NCBI GenBank assembly: GCA_009782565.1
Contig: WRIU01000013.1
Coordinates: 1 to 41,371 of the forward strand
Length of the DNA stretch: 41,371 bases
DNA from: Betaproteobacteria bacterium
GTDB taxonomy: Bacteria > Pseudomonadota > Gammaproteobacteria > Burkholderiales > Rhodocyclaceae
Direction: 5' to 3'
Shown here: one piece after another, positions 9,762 to 18,570 of the stretch
Position numbering within the stretch: position 1 is the first letter of the stretch
Layout: each line of letters begins with the position of its first letter
Position numbers and translations under genes: made by a program
The notes under the pieces: model-generated
What the model saw: the letters and a program-made list of their open reading frames with translations, nothing else
Databases searched by the model: none
Told to the model about the DNA's origin: nothing

Positions 9762-9786
9762 AAAAGCGCGCCAAAGGCGCGCTTTT
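9762..9786. terminator. Bidirectional intrinsic terminator
   Basis: A perfect 11-bp inverted repeat (AAAAGCGCGCC, loop AAA, GGCGCGCTTTT) lies between two convergent genes. It has an A-run on one side and a T-run on the other, so it can end transcription of both. Confidence 0.88.
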
Positions 9787-9806
9787 CCAGTTGCTGACTA
9801 TCTTGT

Positions 9807-10370
9807 TCAGCGCTGCTTGCGGCGGCGGGCAACCGCACCCACCATGCCAAGCCCCACCAACAGCATCGCCCAGGTTTCCGGTTCGGGAACGGGGCTGACG
9901 CCAGTGACGGTTACTTTCCAAGCTCCATTACCAAATCCGCCTGGCCACAAACCCGGTCCTTCGGCACCAACGGTGGGATACGCGTTACCGATGACAAAGT
10001 AATATTTACCATCGTCGATCTGACCCAAGTTGATAGACGCATTCCAGTCCTGCATGAACATGTTGTTGCTATACGCGAGCTCTTCACCCTGCGAATTAAA
10101 CACTTTCAAGTACGGAGCAAATTGAACTGTGCTGTAATCATCCGTAAAGGAACTCGTGAACAGCGATACTCCATTTGGGTTAACGGCATTATTTACCTCG
10201 AACCACCCTTTCTCCCATGTGTCCGTCATCTCTTGGAACCAAAAGTTTTCGGTTGTAGAGGTAAACACAAGAGTACCGGTCTCAGGATCATAAGTAGCAG
10301 CCTGAACGGCAACAGTAGCGGAGAAAAGACCTACAGCCAGAACCGCTGCGGAAAGAAGCTTCATTTTCAT
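9807..10370 (-). CDS. PEP-CTERM sorting-domain protein
   Basis: A 187-residue exported protein with a signal peptide (MKMKLLSAAVLAVGLFSA, likely cut after AVQA) and a C-terminal sorting signal: VPEPETWAML, a hydrophobic segment, then RRRKQR. Such proteins are processed by exosortase and are linked to extracellular polysaccharide and floc formation in several betaproteobacteria. No exosortase gene is in this window. The middle is a Trp/Asn/Gly-rich beta-sandwich-like region without catalytic motifs. The start is ATG 10370, preceded by GGGGGT; the frame extends upstream but the signal peptide sets the start. A sigma-54-like promoter and an inverted repeat stand upstream. Confidence 0.9.
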   Translation of the reverse strand: MKMKLLSAAVLAVGLFSATVAVQAATYDPETGTLVFTSTTENFWFQEMTDTWEKGWFEVNNAVNPNGVSLFTSSFTDDYSTVQFAPYLKVFNSQGEELAYSNNMFMQDWNASINLGQIDDGKYYFVIGNAYPTVGAEGPGLWPGGFGNGAWKVTVTGVSPVPEPETWAMLLVGLGMVGAVARRRKQR

Positions 10371-10413
10371 TGTTACGACCCCCTGTTTAATAAACTTAGC
10401 TGACAGAAAAGCA

Positions 10414-10429
10414 AGCAAGTTTGATACCA
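10414..10429 (-). promoter_or_regulatory. Candidate sigma-54 (-24/-12) promoter of the PEP-CTERM gene
   Basis: On the minus strand the sequence reads TGGTAT-N5-TTGCT. The GG and GC are separated by exactly ten bases, and the -12 element matches the consensus fully. The predicted transcript start is near 10403, about 33 bases before the ATG. Sigma-54 control of PEP-CTERM genes through the PrsK/PrsR system is known in floc-forming betaproteobacteria. Confidence 0.6.
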
Positions 10430-10459
10430 GAAAAAATACTTCATTGATTTTCATCAATT

Positions 10460-10501
10460 TTTTTTACACACTTCTATTCGTCATCCAAAGTGTGTAAAAA
10501 A
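10460..10501. promoter_or_regulatory. Perfect 14-bp inverted repeat, candidate activator site
   Basis: TTTTTTACACACTT and its exact reverse complement are separated by 14 bases. The centre lies about 78 bases upstream of the predicted sigma-54 transcript start, within the range used by NtrC-type activators. A related half-site, ATGTAAAAAA, occurs at 10658-10667. The remainder of the 330-base gap (10371-10701) is AT-rich and holds no gene I can support. Confidence 0.5.
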
Positions 10502-10701
10502 TCCCGACGCATCCAGAAGATACCGGCACATCCAGAGCCTGCCTTGTTCCAAAACAGAGCGTCATAAAAAAACAAGTGCCACAGGATACTCAGTACAACA
10601 GCCTAATCACATGGTTCGGCGCAAGGAAGTACTTATGTCACTCATTTACGACAAAATATGTAAAAAACACCGACATCTACACATCACCCTGTCTCGAATT
10701 C

Positions 10702-11394
10702 CTATTTCGCGGTATCCGTCCTGGCAGGGGCGACATTGCGCCCGACCAGATCGCGGATCAGCCCAAGCTTGCCGTGGAAAAAATGGTCGGCTCCAGGCAC
10801 TACGACCACCGGGAGTTTTTGCGGGCGCGCCCAGTCGAGCACATTGGCCAGGGCAACGGTATCGTCTGCTTCGCCGTGGATGACGAGGGTCGGGATGTTC
10901 CCCGGAACGGCAGGCGTCTCATAGTGTCTCGAACTGCCCCCGGACATGCCTTCGGTCATGCCCGCCGCCATACCGACCAGCACGAGATGCCCCGGCGGCG
11001 GCATACCTGCGGCAGCCAGACGGGCGGCAAGCCGCGTTTGCACGTAAGCGCCGAACGAAAATCCGCCCAATACCAGGGGCAAACCTTCCCCCCATTGTTC
11101 CTGCGCCCAGCCGAGCACCGCCAGCATGTCTTCGGTTTCGCCTTGGCCGTGATCGTGCCCGCCCTCGCTTTTGCCGACTCCCCGGAAATTCGGGCGCAGG
11201 GCCGCATAGCCTGATTCCCGGAATGCGCGGGCCAGGGTCGTAACGACCTTGTTGGAATTCGTGCCGCCGAAAAGCGGATGAGGATGGCAGACGAGCGCGA
11301 TGCCCTGCGTCACGGCAGGAAGATCAAGCTGGATTTCGATCTGCCCCGCCGCGCCGCGCGCGAAGGCGGAACCTGTGGAAGCTGCACAACACAT
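10702..11394 (-). CDS. Alpha/beta-hydrolase family protein
   Basis: A 230-residue cytosolic hydrolase. The order is CHPHPLFGGTNSNKV (oxyanion/HPHP motif), RPNFRGVGKSEG, the nucleophile elbow GFSFGAYV, the acid in IHGEADDTV, and the catalytic His in PGADHFFHG. It resembles the 'alpha/beta superfamily hydrolase' group related to dienelactone hydrolases; the substrate cannot be told. The ATG at 11394 has AAGGAG seven bases upstream. It follows the VanZ-family gene by 36 bases on the same strand and is probably cotranscribed with it. Confidence 0.88.
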   Translation of the reverse strand: MCCAASTGSAFARGAAGQIEIQLDLPAVTQGIALVCHPHPLFGGTNSNKVVTTLARAFRESGYAALRPNFRGVGKSEGGHDHGQGETEDMLAVLGWAQEQWGEGLPLVLGGFSFGAYVQTRLAARLAAAGMPPPGHLVLVGMAAGMTEGMSGGSSRHYETPAVPGNIPTLVIHGEADDTVALANVLDWARPQKLPVVVVPGADHFFHGKLGLIRDLVGRNVAPARTDTAK

Positions 11395-11430
11395 GAAACG
11401 GCTCCTTGCCAGGGTAAGGATGATGAAGGG

Positions 11431-12528
11431 TCAAACCGCAGAGTGTTCATTTGCGAGGCGTTCGCCCCGCCACAGACCAAGCCCTGAAAGGTAGGCCAGC
11501 GCAACAAAAGGCCAGATGGCCGCTATCAGCCGACACAGGGCGTAGAAATTCGGGTAGTTGGCGCGCCGGATGATGACCGGCCCACCGTTGATGTTTCGCA
11601 GGAAGTAAGGACTCTCCGGCATCATGTTGATGAGCACGGAAGCCATCAGGAGGCTGGCGCCAGCCAGCGCGTGCTGTGCCACCCTGGGCAGGCGCAGGGC
11701 GACGAAAAGCAAAACCACCCCAATAAAAAACCCGTATTGGACGCCGGGCGTCAACCAGGCCAGCGGGCTGGAGGGGACAAAGAAACTGGCGGAACCTGCC
11801 AAGCGCGCGCCCATGCCCAGCACAAGCAGCGCTACGACCAGCGCTGAACCCGACACGCGCAGCGTACAGCGCGCGAACAGGCCGATGGCAAGCATCATGC
11901 TGGCGGTTTGTGCAGCCTCGAACATGATGAGGCGGCCTGGCCCGAAAGGCAGAGGCGGGGCAATATCGAGCAGCCTACGCAATTCGCCCCCGGCAAACAG
12001 CAGTTGATCCGGAGTCAGTTGCACGAATACCCAGAGAACGATGAGGATCAGGGCAATATCGCCAGCCAGCCCGTCATCGGCGATGTAACGTTCGCGCCAG
12101 CGCGCCAAACCGCGTCCCGGCGCAAATATCGCCTGCCCCCATCGCACCCCGGCCAGTGCGCCCAGGAACGCGCCAAAGGTGTTGGCAAACAGATCAACGT
12201 TGCTGGAGACGCGCGTCGGCAGAAAATTCTGCATGGTCTCCATGCAGAAACTGAACAGCATGCCAAATAAAACCGTGACAGCCACTTTCCTCTTCCATGC
12301 CCAATGTCGCGGCAGCGCCGGAACCATGACCAGACCCAACGGCATATAACCGATGAGGTTGACGACGATCTCCCCAAGTTCAAAATATTTCGGCCAGGGA
12401 GCGACCAGGTAATCGAATATCGGCAGCCCCGTCTCCCGCCAGCCGCTCATGGGATACAGGCTGGCGCAGATCAGGAGCGCGACGTAGACAATGGCGAGGT
12501 GACGTGGAAAAGACCAGGAGGAAGGCAC
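11431..12528 (-). CDS. VanZ-family multi-pass membrane protein
   Basis: A 365-residue integral membrane protein with roughly ten hydrophobic segments. The N-terminal half is a VanZ-like domain: SLYPMSGW, VVNLIGYMPLGLV, FCMETMQNFLPTRVSSNVDLFANTFGAFLGA, the last carrying the conserved E-x-x-Q and the S/N-D-x-x-x-N motif of the family. The C-terminal half adds further membrane spans. VanZ-family proteins are associated with teicoplanin resistance in Gram-positives, but in proteobacteria many lie near exopolysaccharide or PEP-CTERM genes, and the PEP-CTERM gene nearby fits that pattern. The start is a GTG without a clear ribosome binding site, so the N-terminus is uncertain. Confidence 0.85.
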   Translation of the reverse strand: MPSSWSFPRHLAIVYVALLICASLYPMSGWRETGLPIFDYLVAPWPKYFELGEIVVNLIGYMPLGLVMVPALPRHWAWKRKVAVTVLFGMLFSFCMETMQNFLPTRVSSNVDLFANTFGAFLGALAGVRWGQAIFAPGRGLARWRERYIADDGLAGDIALILIVLWVFVQLTPDQLLFAGGELRRLLDIAPPLPFGPGRLIMFEAAQTASMMLAIGLFARCTLRVSGSALVVALLVLGMGARLAGSASFFVPSSPLAWLTPGVQYGFFIGVVLLFVALRLPRVAQHALAGASLLMASVLINMMPESPYFLRNINGGPVIIRRANYPNFYALCRLIAAIWPFVALAYLSGLGLWRGERLANEHSAV

Positions 12529-12696
12529 TTCGGGAAGGCATGGCGCGATGACCGGGTGAGTTTAGCGGAGTTTTCCGGATGGCGGCGAACGATTCACGCA
12601 AAGGCATTTGCCCTGGTGAAGCGATTCGTGCTTTTCTCAGGGCTTCTTTCCGGCTAAAGTTTCGCGCTTGCCAATTCCTTGTTTCTCCCTTCCATC

Positions 12697-14226
12697 GTGC
12701 GTCTCCTGCGCCTTGCCAAGATTGTTTCCTTAAGCCTGCGATTCGGCCTCGACCGTGTGGTTCTCGACGCCGACTCAAGCGGTCGGCTCGTGCGCTGGTG
12801 GAGCAGATTGTTTTTCTGGCGCAAGTTCAATGAACCAAGAGCGGTGCGCCTACGCATGGCGCTGGAAACGCTTGGGCCAATCTTCATCAAGTTCGGGCAA
12901 GTGCTCTCGACGCGGCGCGACCTGCTGCCGCCCGATCTGGCCGACGAACTCGCCCTGTTGCAGGATCGTGTGCCGCCCTTCCCGACCGAACAAGCCATTG
13001 CCCTGCTGGAGTCGTTTTATCAGCGTCCGGTCAATGAAGTTTTCCGGCGTTTCGAGCATGTGCCGGAAGCCTCGGCTTCGGTGGCGCAGGTACATTTCGC
13101 CGAACTGCCCAATGGCACGGAGGTCGCAGTCAAGATATTGCGGCCGGGGATCGAAAAGATCATCGAGCACGACATCGACCTCCTGGAAACTGGAGCCCTG
13201 CTGTTGGAGAAAATCTGGGCCGGGAGCCGGCGCCTGAAACCGCGCGAAGTCGTGGCCGAGTTCAGCAAACATCTGCGCGATGAACTCGATTTGATGCGCG
13301 AAGCAGCCAATTGCGCGCAACTGCGGCGCAACTTCAAGAACTCCCCCCTGTTGGTCGTGCCAGAGGTGTATTGGGACTGGTGCGGCCCCCGCGTCATGGT
13401 GATGGAGTACATGCACGGTACGCCGATTTCGTATATCCCCAAGTTGCTCGAACAGAAAATCGACATCAAGGCGTTATCACGGGCCGGGGTCGAAATATTT
13501 TTCACCCAGGTGTTCCGCGACGGTTTTTTCCACGCCGACATGCACCCCGGCAACATCTTCGTGGATAGCAAAGGCCGCTATGTCGCCCTCGATTTCGGCA
13601 TCATGGGAACCCTCAGCGATATCGACAAGGATTACCTCGCGCGTAACTTCCTCGGTTTTTTCAAGCGCGACTATCGCAAGGTGGCGCAAGCGCACATCGA
13701 CGCGGGATGGGTTCCCGCGCATACCCGGGTCGAAGAATTCGAGTCGGCCATCCGCAGCGTATGCGAACCGATTTTCGACCGCCCGCTCAAGGATATTTCC
13801 TTTGGCAAGACCCTGTTGCGCCTGTTCCAGACCGCGCGACGGTTCGAGATGGAAGTCCAACCCCAACTCGTGCTGCTGCAAAAAACCCTGCTCAATGTCG
13901 AAGGACTGGGTCGCCAGCTCGATCCCGAACTCGATCTCTGGACGACCGCCAAGCCCTTCCTCGAACGCTGGATGCAGGAACAGGTCGGCTGGCGGGCGCT
14001 CTTGCGGGAAGTGAAAAGCGAAGCGCCCGGCTGGACGTCCATCCTGCCGCGCCTGCCACGGCTCGCGCATCAGGCGCTGACCGACAGGTACGCGCAACGT
14101 TTAGCGCTTGAAGGGAGAATCGACGATATCGAACGCCGCCAGCGCCTCATCACCCGCTTCATCGCGGTGCTTTCCACCCTGGCCGCCGCGCTCTTAGTAT
14201 TTGAGGTATGGCGGTTTTTCAGATAA
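12697..14226 (+). CDS. ubiB: Ubiquinone biosynthesis accessory kinase-like protein UbiB
   Basis: A member of the ABC1/ADCK atypical kinase family needed for ubiquinone synthesis, thought to use ATP hydrolysis to make lipid intermediates accessible. Signature motifs are [19 protein letters not shown] (the KxGQ loop), [17 protein letters not shown] (the Ala-rich loop), [21 protein letters not shown] and [11 protein letters not shown]-terminal hydrophobic segment ([18 protein letters not shown]) anchors it in the inner membrane. I place the start at GTG 12697 so that the protein begins RLLRLAKIV as in relatives; a TTG at 12679 is an alternative, and neither has a clear ribosome binding site. It precedes the symporter and the oxygen-independent ubi genes on the same strand. 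Confidence 0.94.
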   Translation: MRLLRLAKIVSLSLRFGLDRVVLDADSSGRLVRWWSRLFFWRKFNEPRAVRLRMALETLGPIFIKFGQVLSTRRDLLPPDLADELALLQDRVPPFPTEQAIALLESFYQRPVNEVFRRFEHVPEASASVAQVHFAELPNGTEVAVKILRPGIEKIIEHDIDLLETGALLLEKIWAGSRRLKPREVVAEFSKHLRDELDLMREAANCAQLRRNFKNSPLLVVPEVYWDWCGPRVMVMEYMHGTPISYIPKLLEQKIDIKALSRAGVEIFFTQVFRDGFFHADMHPGNIFVDSKGRYVALDFGIMGTLSDIDKDYLARNFLGFFKRDYRKVAQAHIDAGWVPAHTRVEEFESAIRSVCEPIFDRPLKDISFGKTLLRLFQTARRFEMEVQPQLVLLQKTLLNVEGLGRQLDPELDLWTTAKPFLERWMQEQVGWRALLREVKSEAPGWTSILPRLPRLAHQALTDRYAQRLALEGRIDDIERRQRLITRFIAVLSTLAAALLVFEVWRFFR

Positions 14227-14358
14227 ACATCACTGCGTCTCGGATTCACCCGAAAAAAATATTGATCGCATTTTGCTTTCATATGGCTCTGCGAGCGCAA
14301 GTAGTTGATAAACTTGCCGCCCTTTAGTGTTGATTGATGCCTTACCAGGATCGCCCTC

Positions 14359-15819
14359 ATGCACGTCACGCTACTTCAACTCGTCATTGCTTACCTGGTC
14401 ATATCCATCGGTATCGGGCTTTTCGCTGCCACGAAGGTGCATAACGCGCGTGACTACATCAACGCCGGGCGGCATCTGCCCATGTCCGTGGTGCTTGCGA
14501 TGGTCTTCGCCACGTGGTTCGGTGCCGAAACCGTACTCGGAAACTCTGGAGCCTTTCTCAAGGAAGGTGCCAGCGAACTGATTTCCGACCCGATCGGAGC
14601 CGGAGTGTGCCTGATGTTGTTCGGACTGCTTTTCGCGCGGCCACTCTATAGAATGAACCTCCTCACCCTGGGAGATTTCTTCCGACGGCGTTACAACCGG
14701 GGCATCGAACTGGTGCTCTCCATCTGTATCGTTGTTTCCTACCTCGGTTGGGTCAGCGCGCAGATCACCGCCCTGGGGCTGGTATTCGACCTGCTCTCTG
14801 GAGGCGTCGTCGACCGGAATACGGGTATGCTCATCGGAGCAACGGTGGTACTGCTCTATACCCTGTTCGGCGGGATGTGGTCTGTCGCGGTAACAACCTT
14901 CGTGCAAATGATCGTCATCATATTGGGGCTGCTCTACATCACCTGGACCGCCAACAACATGGCGGGCGGCTTCGCCCCGGTGATGGCTCACGCCATTGAT
15001 GCGGGCAAGCTTGATATTTCCTTTTCCATGTCGCGCGAAACCTTCGCCTATATCGCGGCTTTCTTCACAATGGCGCTTGGTTCCATTCCCCAGCAGGACG
15101 TTTTCCAGCGCGTCAACTCCTCGGCCAATGAACGCACCGCCGTTTGGGGAACGACCTTGGGGGGAGCCTTCTATGTCATTTTCGCGCTTGTTCCGATCTA
15201 CCTCGCCTACACGACCCTACTCATCGACCCGGCAATAGCGGAGACGGCAAGCGACACGCAAAAGATCATGCCGACACTGGTCATGAACCACATGTCGTTC
15301 GCCTCCCAGGTCATCTTTTTCGGCGCCCTGCTCTCGGTCATCATGAGCACCGCCTCGGGCACATTGCTCGCCCCCTCGGTAACATTCTCCGAAAACGTAC
15401 TGCGGGGCTTCTACCCGAAGATGGACGACAGACAATTCCTGTGGGCCACGCGCGTCACCGTGGTCGTTTTTACCGTGATCGTCACCCTATACGCGGTCAT
15501 GACCGATTCCTCCATCCACAAAATGGTCGTCAACGCTTACCGCATCACTTTAGCCGCAGCCCTCGTCCCCCTCGTCGCCGGGATATTCTGGAAGCGGGCC
15601 AATAACCTGGGCGCAGCCCTGTCCGTCGGCATGGGGCTGGCGTTCTGGTTCATCGCCGAGATACTGGTTCACATCGGCATCCTTTCCGACATCCTTGAAC
15701 CGCAAATGTACGGGTTCTTCGCAAGCATCGTGGGCATGGCGCTGGGCGTCACTTTTGGCCCTCCCCAGCCTCAGAAAATGAATCCAAACGTGGGACAGCA
15801 AGCCGAAATACCGGCATGA
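14359..15819 (+). CDS. Sodium:solute symporter family transporter
   Basis: A 486-residue inner-membrane transporter of the SSS (SLC5-like) family with about 13 hydrophobic segments. Typical parts are NARDYINAGRHLPMSVVLAM, ATWFGAETVLGNSG, LTLGDFFRRRYNRG and LYTLFGGMWSVAVTTFVQM, the last being the segment near the sodium site. The substrate cannot be assigned from sequence. The start ATG has AGGA eight bases upstream. It lies 132 bases after ubiB and 36 bases before ubiU, on the same strand, so it may be in a transcription unit with the ubiquinone genes; why a symporter should be there is not known. Confidence 0.9.
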   Translation: MHVTLLQLVIAYLVISIGIGLFAATKVHNARDYINAGRHLPMSVVLAMVFATWFGAETVLGNSGAFLKEGASELISDPIGAGVCLMLFGLLFARPLYRMNLLTLGDFFRRRYNRGIELVLSICIVVSYLGWVSAQITALGLVFDLLSGGVVDRNTGMLIGATVVLLYTLFGGMWSVAVTTFVQMIVIILGLLYITWTANNMAGGFAPVMAHAIDAGKLDISFSMSRETFAYIAAFFTMALGSIPQQDVFQRVNSSANERTAVWGTTLGGAFYVIFALVPIYLAYTTLLIDPAIAETASDTQKIMPTLVMNHMSFASQVIFFGALLSVIMSTASGTLLAPSVTFSENVLRGFYPKMDDRQFLWATRVTVVVFTVIVTLYAVMTDSSIHKMVVNAYRITLAAALVPLVAGIFWKRANNLGAALSVGMGLAFWFIAEILVHIGILSDILEPQMYGFFASIVGMALGVTFGPPQPQKMNPNVGQQAEIPA

Positions 15820-15855
15820 ACAAGCCCTCCTAATCAGAGAAGACAGAGAAAAGAT

Positions 15856-16875
15856 ATGGCAGTCACCCCGGCTCAAAAAATCGAACTCGTTTGCCCCGCT
15901 GGCGGCCTACCGTCGCTCAAGGCGGCGGTCGACAACGGCGCGGATTGCGTTTATTTCGGTTTCAAAGACGCCACCAACGCCCGCAACTTCACGGGGCTGA
16001 ACTTCGACCTCGCCCAGATTCAGGAAGGCATCACCTATGCCCGCCAGCACGGGCGCAAGGTTTTTTTGGCCCTCAACACCTACCCGCTCGACGCCAATCA
16101 GGCGGACTGGATCGCGGCCATCGACCGCGCCGCCGAACTGGGGGTCGACGCCGTTATCATGGCCGACCCCGGCCTCATGGCCTACGCTGCCCGCGCCTAC
16201 CCGGAATTGCGCCTGCACCTGTCCGTGCAAGGCTCGGCAACGAGCTATGAGGCCATCAACTACTACCATGAGCGCTTCGGCATCCAGCGCGCGGTGCTCC
16301 CGCGTGTGCTCTCGCTCGCGCAGATCGAGCAGCTTGTCGCCAACACCCCGGTAGAAATCGAAGTGTTCGGCTTCGGCGGCCTGTGCGTGATGGTGGAAGG
16401 CCGTTGCGCCCTGTCCGCTTACGCGACGGGGCAGTCCCCCAACTGTTTCGGAGCCTGTTCGCCCGATGCCTTCGTGCGGTGGGAACAAACCCCGCGCGGC
16501 ATGGAAACCCGCTTGAACGGCATCCTCATCAACCGCTACGCAGACGATGAGCGCGCGAGCTACCCCACGCTGTGCAAAGGCCGTTTCACCGTCAAGGACG
16601 AAACCTATTACGCCATCGAAGAACCCGCCAGCCTCAACACCTTGGAAATGCTTCCCATGCTGGCTGGCGCGGGCATCTCGGCGATCAAGATCGAAGGGCG
16701 GCAGCGCAACCCGGCCTACGTCGCGCAAGTCACGAAAGTCTGGCGCGCCGCGCTCGACGCCTTTGCTCGCGACGGGGAACGCTTCACGGCACAGGAGGAC
16801 TGGATGGCCGAACTCAACAAGGTCTCCGAAGGCCAAAGCTATACCCTGGGCGCATACTACCGCCCCTGGAAATGA
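15856..16875 (+). CDS. ubiU: Oxygen-independent ubiquinone hydroxylation protein UbiU (U32 peptidase-like)
   Basis: Partner of UbiV in the hydroxylation of ubiquinone precursors without oxygen; in E. coli the UbiU-UbiV complex carries 4Fe-4S clusters and takes oxygen from prephenate. The four cluster cysteines of E. coli UbiU (169, 176, 193, 232) have counterparts here at C177, C184, C201 and C240 with identical spacing. The N-terminus IELVCPAGGLPSLKAAVDNG and the VMVEGRCALS region are those of the YhbU group of the U32 family. Length 339 residues. A GAGAAAAGAT stretch precedes the ATG. The stop codon overlaps an ATG of the following gene in ATGA, indicating coupled synthesis of the two subunits. 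Confidence 0.95.
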   Translation: MAVTPAQKIELVCPAGGLPSLKAAVDNGADCVYFGFKDATNARNFTGLNFDLAQIQEGITYARQHGRKVFLALNTYPLDANQADWIAAIDRAAELGVDAVIMADPGLMAYAARAYPELRLHLSVQGSATSYEAINYYHERFGIQRAVLPRVLSLAQIEQLVANTPVEIEVFGFGGLCVMVEGRCALSAYATGQSPNCFGACSPDAFVRWEQTPRGMETRLNGILINRYADDERASYPTLCKGRFTVKDETYYAIEEPASLNTLEMLPMLAGAGISAIKIEGRQRNPAYVAQVTKVWRAALDAFARDGERFTAQEDWMAELNKVSEGQSYTLGAYYRPWK

Positions 16876-16889
16876 GCGAGCATCACGCA

Positions 16890-18395
16890 ATGAAACTCTC
16901 CCTCGGTCCCCTGCTCTATCACTGGCCGCGCCAGCAGATATTCGACTTCTACGAAACCGTCGCCGCCAGCAATGTGATCGACATCGTCTATCTGGGCGAG
17001 ACCGTCTGTTCGCGACGCCACGAACTGCGCTGTGAAGACTGGTTCGAGCTTGCCGCCCGGATCAAAGCCTCCGGCAAGGAAGCGATCCTTTCCACCCAAA
17101 CGCTGATCGAATCCGAATCCGACCTTAAAACCCTGCGCCGCATCGTCGAACAACAGGATTTCCGCATCGAGGCCAACGACATGGGCGCGGTACGGCTGCT
17201 TGCCGCCGCTGCTCGCCGCGACTGGGTCGCCGGGGCAACGCTCAATGTGTTCAATCCCACCACGCTGACCCTGCTCACCTCCGATGGCGCAAACCGATGG
17301 GCCGCGCCGCCCGAAATGCCCGGAGCCGATATTGTCGGCCTGCGCGCCAGCCTGCCCGCGCCCATCGAAACCGAAATTTTCGCCTATGGCCGCCTGCCGC
17401 TTGCCTACTCCGCGCGTTGCTTCACCGCCCGCCATTACAACCTGCAAAAAGACGCTTGCGAATTCCGCTGCATACAAGACAGTGACGGCATGCTTCTACG
17501 CACCCGCGAAGGCGAGGCATTCCTGACCCTCAACGGCATCCAGACCCAATCTGCGCGGGTCTACAACCTGCTCGGCGACCTTCCCCTCATCGCGGGTCGC
17601 GCAGAAATTCTGCGAATCAGCCCGCAAAGCGCGCACACGCTGGAAATCGCCAACCTGTTCCGCGAGGCGCTCGATGGGCGCATCGCCCCGGCAGCCGCCT
17701 TCGAGGCCAGCCTTGCCCTGATGCCGGAAGCCCCCTGCAACGGTTTCTGGCATGGACGCGCGGGACACGAACAGCTTGCCGCAGAGGATACCGGGCAACC
17801 CTCAAGCGCCCTGGAGGAAAACACCGCTTCCGCCGGAACGCCTGACGAGCCGCCCATTGCTGAAACAGCCTCCGTTACACCCTCCCTGTCGGCCTCTCTC
17901 GGCAAGCTCCTGCCCGCCGGGTTACGCGCACGCCTCGAAGAGCGTTTCAGGCACTTGGCAAAAGACCCTCACCTGCGCCTGCCCCCCTTCACCGTGCCGG
18001 AGCCGCTCGCAAGGATCAATGCCTGTCTGCCAAAACTCCCGCCCACGTTGGCACTCACTACGGCGCTCAACCTTGCGCCGGAGAGCGTACTGCCCCGCGC
18101 GCCGCTCGCCCCGCTCACTGGCCGCCGCCTATGCCTGTGCGTGCTCGATGCCGGGCTACGGCTCGATTTCACGCTCAACGCCAATGGCCGCTTCCGTCCC
18201 TGCCACGCAAGCGCCCCGCCAGAAATGACCATCTCCGCCTCGTTGCGCGATTTCATCGCCCTCGCCTTGGGCGAGGAAGACGCCGATACCCTGTTCTTCG
18301 CCCGGAGGTTGCTGATGGAAGGCGACACCTCCCTCGGCGTACTGGTCAAAAACACAATCTCTTCGGCCAAGTGGAGCACCCTTACGCGGCACTGA
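16890..18395 (+). CDS. ubiV: UbiV-UbiT fusion protein (oxygen-independent ubiquinone synthesis)
   Basis: A single 501-residue reading frame joins two proteins that are separate in E. coli. Residues 1-297 are UbiV: the N-terminus MKLSLGPLLYHWPRQQ, GRLPLAYSARCFTARH, and cluster cysteines C40, C177, C190 and C194 matching E. coli C39, C180, C193 and C197. Residues about 298-365 are a Pro/Ala/Ser/Thr/Glu-rich linker. Residues about 366-497 are an SCP2-type lipid-binding domain with the UbiT signature DTLFFARRLLMEGDTSLG plus VLVKN. The fusion would tether the hydroxylase subunit to the quinone-lipid carrier. The start follows the E. coli alignment; an in-frame ATG at 16872, overlapping the ubiU stop in ATGA, would add six residues. 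No frameshift or internal stop is seen. Confidence 0.92.
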   Translation: MKLSLGPLLYHWPRQQIFDFYETVAASNVIDIVYLGETVCSRRHELRCEDWFELAARIKASGKEAILSTQTLIESESDLKTLRRIVEQQDFRIEANDMGAVRLLAAAARRDWVAGATLNVFNPTTLTLLTSDGANRWAAPPEMPGADIVGLRASLPAPIETEIFAYGRLPLAYSARCFTARHYNLQKDACEFRCIQDSDGMLLRTREGEAFLTLNGIQTQSARVYNLLGDLPLIAGRAEILRISPQSAHTLEIANLFREALDGRIAPAAAFEASLALMPEAPCNGFWHGRAGHEQLAAEDTGQPSSALEENTASAGTPDEPPIAETASVTPSLSASLGKLLPAGLRARLEERFRHLAKDPHLRLPPFTVPEPLARINACLPKLPPTLALTTALNLAPESVLPRAPLAPLTGRRLCLCVLDAGLRLDFTLNANGRFRPCHASAPPEMTISASLRDFIALALGEEDADTLFFARRLLMEGDTSLGVLVKNTISSAKWSTLTRH

Positions 18396-18408
18396 GCCGC
18401 GACTCCAA

Positions 18409-18570
18409 TCACCCCTTTGGCAAACTCACCACCCTTGTGCCCGCCAGCCTGTCGTGCAGGAAAAGATTGTCGAGGTCGAAAAAAGCCCAAAAGATGCCGA
18501 TCCCGAAGCACAACACCGAAGGCCAAGCCAGCGCGTAGGCCCGGTATTGTCGGGTAAATAGACTCTCAGC
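18409..18570 (-). pseudogene. Remnant of an RDD-family membrane protein (3' end only)
   Basis: Directly after the dsbB stop codon the same strand stays open for 53 codons without a start. It translates to a tail ending LAWPSVLCFGIGIFWAFF, then DLDNLFLHDRLAGTRVV and a stop. HDRLAGTRVV is the characteristic C-terminus of RDD-family membrane proteins, and the hydrophobic stretch before it is their last membrane span. The N-terminal two thirds, including the Arg-Asp-Asp region, is missing and its place is taken by dsbB. I infer a deletion that fused the end of an RDD gene to the region behind dsbB. Not translated as such, unless by readthrough of dsbB. Confidence 0.7.

Noticed and set aside
14262-14340. 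FNR/ANR box upstream of the symporter and ubi genes
   Set aside because: Several TTGAT half-sites are present, but none has an ATCAA partner at four bases, so the match is no better than chance.
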